Shown: positions 12,601 to 25,366 of the stretch, in pieces
How positions within the stretch are numbered: the first letter of the stretch is position 1
Layout: every line of letters begins with the position of its first letter
Source of the DNA: Trichoplax adhaerens
Lineage: Eukaryota; Placozoa; Uniplacotomia; Trichoplacea; Trichoplacidae
Direction of reading: 5' to 3'
Assembly: GCF_000150275.1 (NCBI RefSeq)
Contig: NW_002060943.1
Coordinates: 5,545,950 to 5,609,949, forward strand
Length of the DNA stretch: 64,000 nt
Made by a program: the position numbers and the translations under genes
Notes under the pieces: generated by a model
What the model was told of the DNA's origin: nothing
What the model saw: only the letters and a program-made list of their open reading frames with translations
The model's database searches: none

Positions 12601-15600
12601 GCTAATGATTTCATAGCTTGCTGATTGTAAATTTATTTTAGGGTAGACGGAAAATTAGAATTAGATCTATGTTAAAGGGTTCTGATCAATTACTACACTA
12701 GTTATTTATATAGCTTTCCAATTAATATATTATAAAAATCACGTAATTTAATTTAATGTTCTTGTAGTCATTGTGATACCAATATGATATCCTTAGAAGT
12801 ATCTTTAAACATGAACTAAATTTGAATAGAATTTAAAATTCAATATTATCAATAATATAGTTGTAGTTCGTTTCTGATAATTTTAAGATGAAATGAATGA
12901 CTTATAATTGTTTGAATCTGACGGCTGAAAGTAATTAATTAATTTGCATTCAAATGCAATGATTTGGTTTGTTTATTATTTGAAATTCTTAAATTAATAA
13001 GTTACTTCCCATACTATATGGTCAATGTTAGCAGCGAGCGTAATTAAACTAATGATTGCTCCTGTTAAAGGCTATGATTTTATTATTATTTTAAATTTAT
13101 TTCTTTCACCAAAACTAGAATTGTCAGCAGGATTTTTGAAGGCGAAATCCTAATAGTTAGAAATAGTTGATGGTTTTATAGTGTTATTAAATCATATCAT
13201 AGTATCATCTTTCACCCTTAGCGTGAAGAAATACTCATGCTATTACGACCTATCATCTATTATTATAACACTTTTCAGTTGGCTTTGCTTCGTATTAGAT
13301 AAAAAGTAAATAATTACTTCGTTAAGAAATAACTAGCTTTTATGGAATTTACAGATACTAGCAATCATTTATCTGTTTGGTTTAAAAGGAAATGAAATTA
13401 CTTTTTCATGGTACATGCATGTGATCTTAATAACTGTTCTACAGTGTTTAAATTATAACTATTACTGAAATCTTCCTAGTAGATAGGTATACTAGCATAA
13501 GACGATGATAGTAAACGTATTCCTACCTATGTCCTGCTATCGTATAGAAATGGTAAGTATTTAAAGCTACCTAAAAAAACTAATTTAGCATGCATTTCGG
13601 TTCATTTTACTGGCGTAAGACGACATGTTTAATACCGATATAGTAAGTAAATAAAATCTATTTTCCCTTAATAATGAGGAAACAGATTTCTGATAAAATC
13701 GATTTACTTATATTGAATTGCTTTAGTCTTAATTAGAAAATTTTATTCTATAGAATCTACAATAATCGGATTATTTTACTAAGAATGACTTTTTGAGTTC
13801 ATTGTTGTAGCTATTTTAGTGGCTAATTGTAGGAGATATTTATTTTAGGTTCGCTTTCCACTGCTTTACATGATTATGATTCATAAGTTATTTGAGTAAA
13901 GGATTTTCTTTCTCTTTAGTATCAATACACGTTACAAAGATAGAACTAGAATTAGTTAAAAGGCATCCATTTCCAGTGAAAATAATTATAAAATATGAAA
14001 GAATCAAATTGCCTTACTGAAGTTGGGATATCCCTTCATTATTTTAATTCTTTTTCTTTTTAATAATTGGAGATCATTTATTTTAGCCTATCATTTAACA
14101 AATATATATATGACGTTGAAGATAGCGATTCATAATATGATCGATGAGTATGCTTCTTTATTTCTTAAAATAAAAAGCGGGCATTTGTTATAAGCCATAA
14201 CTATATAATAGCTTAAAAATGCTTCGACTTGCAATAAAAGCATTGAAACAGAAAAAGAATTAAATTTCCTTACTAAGAATGGCTTTATTAGCTCATTCTT
14301 ATAGGTTTTTTCTTCTATTGATTATGTTTGAGAAGTTGTTTACGCAAGGCTAACATCCATTAATTTTCCATTATGGCGATAGTTCATGGCCTACGGTACG
14401 GTATATGCTAACTTAATCGATTAAAGCGTTTTATCTGCGATTGTAAATAACTTTTATACTATTTTATGATATCATGGTGATCTGCTGTTGTTTGTAAAAT
14501 TAGTAAAATGTAAATAAAACTTGGTTTTAATAGACTACCATGTATTAACTATTGTATTTCATCGCTACCTTGTAGAATGTATTTCTGTACTTTTCAGTAA
14601 GTAGTTCTTTACTTCTTGTTGAGGTGCTTAGTGAATATTAGTCAATCTTATCTTGGTTGTGCTGCCCATTTTAAGTATTACCGTATGCTAAATATTAGAT
14701 TTTAGTGTTAATTCGATCTATTCATAGCTCATTTAACATTCTTGCCTCTATTTATCTATTCAACGGTAAAGGTATTTTATTGTTAGTGACCATGACTTTC
14801 TTGTTAATTTTTATTAAAATTTACGCCTATTCTTTTTTTACTATTTATAACATGAAGAGTAAGATGATTTTTGATCATGACGATAACGATCTTATTATCT
14901 TTAAGGTCAATTGATTTATTTTTCGTTATCTTTACCTTTTTAATCAATAGATAAAATCGAATACAGAAGGATAGTTGTCAGTCTACACTATTTCCATTGG
15001 AAATTGATAGATTGGGCGGATAGTATCGACTATACTAATTCTGTTACTTCCTCGATAGACGTTTGCATGGCGACGGCATAAAAACAATTCATATTTTAAT
15101 CATTTGTTCAGCAATAGATCAATAACTGAATTAACTACGACATCAAAGGATTAAATCCGATCTGTTTATTGTTATGCATTCAATGGTGACCGGGGTGGAT
15201 TGATTGTTAAAATAATTAAATGATTTATCAAGCTTTTGTGTCTTGTATTTTATCAAGCTATGGGCGACCCTGGGATTTATTCTATACCCTCATGTTAGCC
15301 ACTTACTATTTAGGGTACAATTTTTGACTCTATTTCAAAGTTAAAGGTTAACTCTTTCATAGCAATTGAAACTTACAAGATCTCATTGGTGTAAATGGAA
15401 AATTAAAATTCAATACGATTTTAGAGCGAATACGAATTCTAATAATCTAGTCTTACTGGCTACATCTTTTTCAGGTATTTTCTACTGCGGAATGAGCCAT
15501 CTTATAAGTTGTCAAGTGGTAAGAAATAAATATATTTATCATCTGGTAGCTCTGTAGATTTATTTCCGTTGAATTGTTTATGTTGATATTCGGCAACGAA

Positions 15601-18600
15601 ACTTTTTACTTTAATATATTCTTCTAAAGTATTATCTAGATACTGTAATGACTACTATAATTCTTTTACCGAATCATAGCCCCTAGTGCGACCTAATTCA
15701 AGCACTAACTGAGGATAAATTCGGTTATCATATTAGAACCTTCGAAATCATAACTCAAGAATTTATCGTTTTGATTTTTAACTTACGATAGTCATTTTTC
15801 TTAATTAGTATAAACGTAAACATATAAAGATTAAATGGAGAAAATAAGAACATTGAATGATCTCCCTCTGAGTTTATTTTATTTTATCACCTGATTTTAA
15901 TAAGCGCGTGAAGTTTTTGTTTTATAGTCTTTAATATAACGTAACGATAATATTAATTTAATCATCAATTTCATTTTTATCCATGGTCAATCTCGATCGC
16001 TCTCATTTAGTTAAATTATCTATGAGGTAGATTTTCGATACATGGACATTTAATAGCTTATTGATAATGATACTGAGAAATTTTGCCGAACAATATAGAT
16101 TTAGCACTTTATTTCCAAAGAGTCTTACAAATGCTTTTCTATAATCTATTCTGGATCTGATATTACCAAACAATCCAATCTAGGCGTGAAGGTTGCTAAC
16201 ATTAAAAATTATTAGTACGATATGTATTTAACCTCCTACTGTGTTATCTATATGACATACTCTTAGATTAAGCTTATATTCAAATTCGACAGCGGTATTT
16301 ATCATTAGTGAAATCTCTCTATAATTATCATAGATGGTAACGCTTGAAAGTTGATTGTGATCAATTCTCACTGTATCAATCATTGACCTATAATTTATAT
16401 CACCTTTAACTGTGAATGCGGTCTAGGACATTATTTAAAAAAGCAGCTCCAAACCGTACTTTTAGAAAGAATTTGATTAATAGTAATCAAAGTATTAAAA
16501 GCATCCAGAACCCTTTAATAGTGCTATGAGTAACCTAACCACCTGATTTTTAATATTATGAAGATTATTACTTGATTATGTGTTATATTTCATGTTCTGG
16601 TTTGTCTAAGTATAAATTAGCTAACTAGGACTGACAAAAAATCGTAAACACCTCAGAATCATCTTGACTTTTAAAGTTATGGAGCACCATATATTTCCTG
16701 AACAGTATACAGCTGTTACTTGAGTTTTAATTGTTATTATCTTATCTTCCCTCTATACTTATTGCAAGTCCTTTCAATATCGAAATTTGAGAAAGATTCA
16801 CTCTCAGTGCTGTCCAGTTAGAGGCATTTGAAAAATTGTTGAACTCTTCTAATTACTAGAAATCATTTTAGTTGAGGTTAAGCTACGATTTTAAAGCTTG
16901 CAGTAATACTAGGGAAATAGTATGCTTTGATACTTGTGCATACTGAAGGAAGAAGTGAAATTCATACAGATGATATATGGCTTCGTTTATAATATTGATC
17001 AGATAAATTAGATGATTAATTTTGATCTAAAGACGACGTTAGATGTAAAATTTCTTGATAGACTGAAGCCATAAGACTTTTTTCGATATTATAAAGCTAA
17101 AAAACTCAGTTATCGTTTTATGGATGGCAAATAAACCGACTTTGTAGAGGGAGACATCGAGCGGGCAGAGAGTGTTACAGAAAACGCTCATATTCGAGTT
17201 GGAATCTGTCTATTATGACTCGTTATTTTATAGAGTAAAGAAATTGTGATAAAATCAGTCTTAGGTGATAGTCGTTCGATTTTCTTATTTTAGAGTTGTA
17301 CTGATATTGAATAGATTTACCTAGTGGTTGTAGAAACGAATCCTGTGACAGTAAGTGTAGAGTAAACTGCTAGATCCATAATTTCATTCAATTTAGTATT
17401 AATTATGATATCAGAAATTCATAAGAAATCCAATTGAGATAAGCGATCATTGCATTGTATTAGGATGAAAAATTTATAGCACGGATCTGCCTTAGATATT
17501 GTAAGGTTATAGAAGGATAAATATGATTGTAAAGTTATGATTCGATTTTTTGAAAGCAGCCAGAAAGTTTTCGCTAAGTCACCGACAGCAATATTACGAT
17601 GCTGTAATTATTATTAGCAGTTTTTAGCAGATTGCAAAATATGCTTTGTACTGGACTTTGCGAAGCGGTCTTATGTAGTATAAGTAAAATTGATGAGGAG
17701 TGCTACTAGTTCTTGAATTTATCTAGCCTACAGTAACTAAAGATTTCGTTTATGAAATTTCAAAATTACTACCTAGAAAATATAGTTGATGCTACCTTAT
17801 ACTTCATTCCTTATCAAGAACAGCGATAAATGCTATAATAGCTAGAAAAAGCGGTATCAATTTCGGAGCATATAACTGCTGCAGAAAGATATATTCTTAT
17901 ATTAAGATTGCAAATTATGGCTTTATATCGATCAAATTAGTAACTGTGCTTATATCGAATCATCGCAGAATTTTAATTGCCTGCAAGAAGAGAATTTTGA
18001 AGGAATAAGTATTCGGAATTTTATCGCCGAATAAAGACTGTTCACGAGTAATGGAAATCCAAAAATTCTATTCGACGACAACATACTATATAGCACTCAC
18101 TGAGTAGGCTTTAATTAATATTAAGTACGCGTAAACATAATTATGGTATCGCCTACGTCTGCTCTTATGTGTTTCTTTAGCATTTACCGCACTCGATAAT
18201 CTGTCATAACTTAAAACTCAATTTTGATAAACTAAAATTAATTGTAGTTACGACACTACCGTTCTATATGTATGTAGGATATCCAGAATTATTATTTTCA
18301 CTTTATCATCAATCTTCGGTCTTTCTTAGCGGTTTGTCGCAACTAAGAGGACGTCTTAACCACTGGAATAGGGAGGAGCAGTGTTACCAGGAGATGAAAT
18401 TTTACTATCTCTATACAGATATGGATGATGTTGATAGCGTTTACTCTGTTATGAAATAGCGTACAGTGATTCTCCTGTCTTTACCAAAAATTTTACGGAC
18501 GATTGTTTCAATAGATAATTGGTTGAGCAGTATTTGAAACTAGGAATTCTCGACTAGCAACGCTTACGATTTACAAAAATTTTGAGACATAATTAAAATT

Positions 18601-21600
18601 TACTGTAGAATCTGTTTGACCTTTTACGTTCGATCAGTAAATATTTGGTAAAAGTTTATCAAATACAGTGATAAAAATTGACAGTAGCTATATATTCACT
18701 ATCAAGATTTCAATTAGATATTCATTATGGTGCGAAGTTACTGAGTATAAATTAAAAATGGTTCTTGCAGTCAAGTTAAATGAATTTTCGCTTTTTAAGT
18801 TTCCAAATTTCATAAGACTAATGAAGTAATATCTCAAATTTTCTCAAATATCACTGATAATTAATAAGCTTTCAAAGTAGTTCTGTAATAAAGGCAATAT
18901 GTTTAAAAAATTTTACGCTATTGCGTAATGTAATGAATATAAAGAGAATTTGCTTTAGTAATCAATGCCATCGAAAGTGTTTTGTACGTAAAAAAGATCA
19001 GCAATATAAGCTAAAAATGCTTTATGTTTTGCTAATGAATTTACTGAAACTTTAAATAAAACAATTCTGAAACAGAATGAGCTTAATTAATGATACCTTC
19101 CATTTGAATTATTATGAAGAGATTCACTTGGCAGAGGATAGACTGTTATCACTTAATAAGCGAAGTACGTCTAGCAAAGATTGTTTCAAGCTAGCAAAAT
19201 ACATAGATGTTTTATTGCTGTTATTCATAAAGATTTCATTCCTACAATTCACGTAGCTTGAATAAAAATACAGGTAATGCTAAATGAGTTTTATGACAGA
19301 AAAATTTAGATGCCAGCAAGTGCTAATACGAGGAATCTCTTGTTTTATACATGAGCTATAGCTTGCCTTTAATTTAATTTTATTGTCACTTCGTATCATT
19401 AAGACGCGATTTTACAGTTAGTCATTATCATTATTTAGTATGGCTGTGAATATATTCAGTGTTGTCTTTGTGAAAAGAATTAATAATCGTTACGATCTAT
19501 GATCAGTTTTCTTTGTATTTTTTGTCACGCGACAAATCCAAAAGTATGAATCTACTTGTAAATTTGTTATTGAGATTGTTAGTTACTTGAGTGATGAGAC
19601 TTGAGAGAAATATTTTTAAAATTTTATTTATTGATAATAATGTCGATAGCATCCAAAATTACCGTGAGACTAGAATTGAATACGGATTCTTTGAGCTATA
19701 ATAATGTGCTTGTGAGCTTTTAGTAAAGTCTAAAAGCCGATACTGAAAAGGCATTACTTTATGAAAAACAACAAAGACTGGTTTTATTTAGGGTTATCCC
19801 TGTTTTTATGTAACTAAAATGAAATATTATTTTTATTTCTTAATTTAATCCTGCAATTGAAATGTTGACAACTACATATATTAAGATTAATTTTCAATTA
19901 TAGTTGATAAATTTTTGAATTTCAAGTAACGATTAAATATATACTATTGGGTGAGCTAAGAGCTATAGATGCGAGTGCATGATAGTGTAATATAGCATTT
20001 GAAAGTCATAGTAAAATTTTAAAAATGTTTCAAATTACACGATGAACAATAGTAAAAAGTGCACATAGTATTGCAAAAATCGTCATTGCTTATGCTTGCA
20101 TTGCTTCTATGCTTTTTGAATTAGTTTCTTGTAAGTAAAGGGAATCTGAATGCAGATGTAATTAATAATTTGGCTTATGACAGTTGTCGAACCTCTAGGC
20201 AGAGGCAAAGTATGGCATGCTATTACTGATCTATTTCAACATTAAATTAGCATATGGAAGGGATGAGGAATTTTTAATGATGTGGTCGTGATCCTAAATA
20301 ATTTTATAACTTCTCTACTGTGACCACACTATAATTATCAATTTATTCCTGTATGCTATACAAAAATCCGTATTTTTCATCTATCATATTGGTTTAATAA
20401 TTTTTGAATATTAAGATTATATTTTTATTATCTCATAGAATAGTAAGATGATTAGTATTAACTCATCATTAGTTTAAATGTAACTCCAGCTTCCGTTACC
20501 AAGTTATGTATTTCTGTACTTATTTAGAATACTGCAGATAAATATAGATCGAACTATCTTTTTGTCTTAAATATTAGAACAATTGTTATACCGAAATTAG
20601 CATTCTTAGTTTAAAAGCCAGTTTTTGGGATGATCAATATGAATGATACTTGAAACATAGAAGAATAAAAAATCCATGTACTGTACTAGTACTAATTATA
20701 AAGAAAGAGTAGATGACGATGTGATGTTCAGAAAATAAGATCCGGTATTACCTATTATAGACATCCTTTCCATTCTTAGTAATACTGAAAGCTTACTTCA
20801 TTCCCAAATGTCATTTACGTCATCATAGAGAACATTAACGTTGCAGATTCCACGCCACCTTTTAATTGCCTTCTACATGAATACATATGCTACTCGTAAA
20901 TTTTATTCGAGGTTATTAGAGACATCAACTTATAATTCTTCTACGGTATTAGTTAGAGCTATAGTTTATTGTGGTTGTATGTTAATAAAATTTTGCAATA
21001 TCAGAAACTTGTATCATTTTGATACGGCTTAAAAAACTGGTGTCGAGATAGTCGAGTCATTAGGCAAGTAATCTTCACTATTTAATGGTTCATCTTTTTA
21101 TTATACATGTACTTATAATTTTTGTTAGAACCTTGTAGAGATTTGAAACTGTCCATATATTAGCGTACAGTAGTTGATATCAGCTAATGTTATGTACAAT
21201 AATAGTATTAATTTGATATGATTATAAATTTTTGATAAGGCGATAACAACTAGGGTTTTCATTTGCGTATACTTATCAATAACAGACGGCAATAATGATT
21301 TTATTAAAATTTCTCTTCTTTCACAATTTTCTATTTTCAACTTTCGTGTAATTCTTTTCCCTATTTGCGTAAAATATGACGACATTACAAAGTTATAGTT
21401 ACTTTCTCAGTTATGGCAAGTCTGTTAAATATTGGACTAGTTTCTTTTCTTGTTGGGTGCCTTTCAATTTTTATAACAATTTATGGTATACTTATTCTCT
21501 GTCAGATTTGCTGCTAATTACAACGTAGAAATTTATTTATGAAACTTTAAATTTTTAGTTAACTTATTTCTACTATTGTTTTGATTTCATCTTAGATTTT

Positions 21601-22123
21601 TATGCGATGTTATTACTTTAAGTTATTTACTAGCCATACCACTCATTTTGTGAACAATGCATTCATCTTCTTAAATTATGCAGCTCGATTGTGTATTGAT
21701 CAATGCTAAAATTAGTATCTTTGCTAAGTTTATTTTAAATGGTAAAAATTGACAGAGTGGATAAATCATTATTTCAGATTAACTAATAGTTTCTCTCCTA
21801 ATACAGCTACGAAATAGTAGTACTGTTTTTAGGCGTATTATAGCATCTTATTTGTTATTCATTCGCTTCAAGTCCGTTGATATTAACTTTTTGCGATCTA
21901 TTTATTTTATTAATATCATTATTTCTACTAAAGTATTATAGCTTTTGGATATATGATTTTAATTTATTGCGCTTCTATTTAGCAATCTTGATTAATCTAT
22001 ATTGTTTACAGTAATTTATTTTCTCTAATTTTTATTTTTGATACAGGAGCGTTAAGAATTCATGGTCATGACTAATATCCAGTATTGAAATTAACATCGG
22101 CAGGAAAACATTAAAGAAGAAAA
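9603..22123. other. AT-rich intergenic spacer
   Basis: This 12.5-kb stretch between two receptor genes is very AT-rich and has no intact gene that I can support. A few short open frames of 60-77 codons occur (for example around 10243-10443 and 18268-18459), without known motifs and mostly without a good start. Around 13.7-14.4 kb, short segments resembling TACTAAGAATG-CTTT recur at intervals of about 250-290 bases, possibly a badly decayed tandem repeat. Confidence 0.5.
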
Positions 22124-23110
22124 ATGTCTAATCTTCCCGTTAATACTACCTTTCCTCCACAAGTTTATGTCTTGGATATTCCTACTGCTGTTGTTTGGTC
22201 GTTAATAGGAGCTGCTATTATTATAAATAATTTAACTGTTATGGTTATTATTATAAGTAAGAAAAAATTATATACACCGACCAATATAATTATGTGTAGT
22301 ATGTTCTTTGACAATATCTTGTTCGCTTGCGTTTATATCTATCCACGTTTTACTAATCCGCGATTCATCCAAAGCTGGTTATACTGTTCATTGACGACCG
22401 TAGTTGGCCCAATGTCATTAGCCATCATTAACTTGCATTTAATGTCAGCAAGTCTCGATAAACTAATAGCAATGGAATATCCAGTTATGTATAGAAATTA
22501 CTCATCGGTTAAAGTATCCATAACTATTACAATAATAATTTGGATTGTCGCTCTTTTTACGTCTTTTTTGCCTATATTTACATATCGACAATTACGTGCT
22601 GGAGTTTGCATACAATGGTTATCAGGAAATCAACAATATAAGGAACAAATCTATAATTATGTTATTATTTGCGCATTCTTTATCATTCCTAACATAGTAA
22701 TGGTTTATAGTTATGTACGAGTTTATATGATTGCTAAATCTCACTCGATTGGTGATGATAAAATTAAAGCAACATATAAGCGGGATTCAAGGCATCATTA
22801 TAAGACAGCCTACGTCTTAATGACTCTAGCAATAGTATATTTTGTGACTTGGACACCATTTGTTGTGTGTTACATTTTTTCATTAGCTATAACGCCAGAT
22901 GATCTAATTCATGGGCGGTATCCATTTTATCCGACAGCTGTCCGAGTTAGTCAGTATTTAGCTTTTAGTTATCCAGCAATTAATCCTATCTTGTATGGTT
23001 ATTTTATTCCAACAATTCGGCGAGTTTTTATGAAAGTATACCAAAGCACTTGCCATCCTAATCGAGTCCATGTCCAATCTGTTGATGGATTTGGAATGAG
23101 ATCGACATAA
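22124..23110 (+). CDS. Class A (rhodopsin-like) GPCR, intronless
   Basis: This is a complete 328-residue receptor in a single exon, with the ATG at 22124 in an A-rich context. There is one N-terminal sequon (N7TT). TM1 spans about 21-45. Cys88 and Cys162 form the expected TM3-loop 2 disulfide. TM6 has TWTPF (242-246) and TM7 has NPILYGYF (287-294). Two hallmark positions are altered. The TM2 Asp is shifted (FFDNILFA, so the aligned residue is Asn). The TM3 end reads LDKL (111-114) instead of a D/ERY motif. Long stretches such as SYPAINPILYGYF and NIIMCSMFF are shared with the other two receptors, so the three arose by duplication. A polyadenylation signal lies about 190 bases after the stop. 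Confidence 0.95.
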   Translation: MSNLPVNTTFPPQVYVLDIPTAVVWSLIGAAIIINNLTVMVIIISKKKLYTPTNIIMCSMFFDNILFACVYIYPRFTNPRFIQSWLYCSLTTVVGPMSLAIINLHLMSASLDKLIAMEYPVMYRNYSSVKVSITITIIIWIVALFTSFLPIFTYRQLRAGVCIQWLSGNQQYKEQIYNYVIICAFFIIPNIVMVYSYVRVYMIAKSHSIGDDKIKATYKRDSRHHYKTAYVLMTLAIVYFVTWTPFVVCYIFSLAITPDDLIHGRYPFYPTAVRVSQYLAFSYPAINPILYGYFIPTIRRVFMKVYQSTCHPNRVHVQSVDGFGMRST

Positions 23111-23299
23111 TCAAGTATATTTCAGATTTGCTAAGGATGATTTTGAAATATTTCGTTATTGTTACTAGTATTCATTTTGTTACGTTGTCATATATCGCTA
23201 ATATATTGTATTTATATTCATTAGTATCGCTATAATATCTATGTCGATACGCTTTGTAAATTGAGTATTCATCTTGTATCTGTTAGAGTTACAAGAATA

Positions 23300-23305
23300 A
23301 ATAAA
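23300..23305 (+). promoter_or_regulatory. Polyadenylation signal (AATAAA) of third GPCR
   Basis: A canonical hexamer lies 190 bases after the GPCR stop, embedded in AATAAATAAA. Confidence 0.5.
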
Positions 23306-25070
23306 ATTGAAATTTTAAAATATAACTGATTTGATTGGACTGCAATGGCTTTAAACGATCTTCAACCTAGCAGATAATTTGGTCTTAATTACAAAGTTTT
23401 GTGAGAGGTGTGCAGTATTGGTTCTTTGGCTATTAAATTTGTTAATAGGATTCATTTGATTGGATGAATTTCATAAGAACTTTCCTGACGACAGCAAAGT
23501 ATTAGCTTAAAGCATTTTGGACGATATTCATTTTATTGATTGAGTATCGAGAAGAAATAGTGACAATAGCCTATTCGTTCTAAATGACAGTGTAGTAGCT
23601 TCCATCTTAAAGGAGCTGCCGCTACTGTATTCCCTCATGGGTAGACAAACAAACCTCGCCAGTAATAATGGCTGGGTATGCTGAAAGATGAAGCATTTCA
23701 GCTGGCAAATACAATTATAGAAGATTTTTTTTATTTTTAATATGTATAAACTGAAGAGAAATGTAAACTATAGGAGATTATTCAATTATTTTTGTTGATA
23801 GTAGTACTGTAGTTTTGATATTATAGCAAGATATACTATACTGGCCAGACTTTACATATTCTACCACGGTGCGCTCATAATAAAAAAGCGATAGAGAAAT
23901 TAGATGAACGCATTCTTCCAAGCTATTTTCAGTTATTTGTCAAGATAATTATGAGCACACGGCATTCATTAGGCAATAACATGTGTGATAAGTTCTTGAG
24001 CAAGTGTAGAGACAGCGTATTAGCAAAGCATAGAACTTTATTAAGACTTATAAGTACGAACTAATAAAATATGGCAGTAACGCTCATATATATATTCTAT
24101 CATGGAATATTATTTTAGAACTTGTTAGTGGCTATTATATTATACATAGAATGAGTATTCTAGAAGGTTCTGCATGCATTTGAGGTTCGAATGCGTGCAC
24201 ATCGAAGATTGATCCTTACGAAGTCACTCTACTAATACTTTGACAACATACAAAAAATGTGATTTCAATCAGAGGTTCCTTTCGCTTTTGAATTTTCAGA
24301 TTATCATTAACGATCAATTTGTTCATTGGTATTGGTGTCGATATTAAGTACGCATATCGGCAGTTTTAGTTGATACAGTTATGCCCTACATCACCTACTA
24401 TTCGATTGTAGTTCATTTAATCCTATTTTAATTCTATATCCACGGATAAGTAGAAATTGAACCATATTAACTTCTCTGTTATCCATTTCCTGGATTAACT
24501 GTTAAACAGTATTTGTTTAAATTAGTTTCATCATTTCCAGCATTTCGTCCACGTGATTTGCATCGTAGTGTCCTCCCCATTCCCAGTGTTCCCCATCAAG
24601 GTATTTGATGATGCTATTAGTAATAGATTACGTTATTGTTTGAGAATTTAAAATGTTACTTAATTTACTGGCAAAGGTATGATTTCAGTGATACAGTAAG
24701 CAAGCTGTCAATGGAAACTAGTGTAATCAAGTAATTGCTATTGAGACTATCGTCGTAACATTCTTTTTATGCTTGAACTGTGACTTTGGATGCTGTAGGA
24801 TTAATCGGCTATATATACGGTACAGTATACTCCATTCTATTCTATATGCCCAGTATTGGAAAGGCGGAAGTGCTAAGATTTTTAACGAAAATTTAGCCTG
24901 TCTATGACTATTCAAGTACTTTGACTACCCCTTTTATTGGCAATTACAGGAAATTGACCACAATTTGTAAGTTTCGTATACTGTACATCATTGTTTTAAT
25001 AGATTGCCTAATAACACAGAGAGCTTTGCCATTAATCACTCTTTTAATTGACATGTTGATAATACTCTAC

Positions 25071-25366
25071 ATCAAATGCTTTGTATCAATTCTATTCTAA
25101 AAATACTTGTACCTTTTTTAAGCGTAAATAGAATATTGTAACACTTTATAAGGACTATTACTAGTCTATGATATTGTAGTATATAGTTTATAAACCCGAT
25201 GATATAAATCTGCTGTAAATCAAATGCTTTGTATCAATTCTATGCTAAGAATGCTTGTACGCTTTTTTTTTTAGTATCAACAGAATATTGTAAGACCGTA
25301 TAATTACTATTACTAGTCCATGGTATTGTAGTGTATAGTTTATGAACCCTATCATATAACTACTGT
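25071..25366. repeat. Two-copy tandem repeat, period 148 bp
   Basis: Copy 1 starts at 25071 and copy 2 at 25219. Both begin with ATCAAATGCTTTGTATCAAT and end with similar blocks containing ATTACTAGTC-ATG-TATTGTAGT and TATAGTTTAT-AACCC. The copies differ by scattered substitutions and a poly-T length change. Confidence 0.8.
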
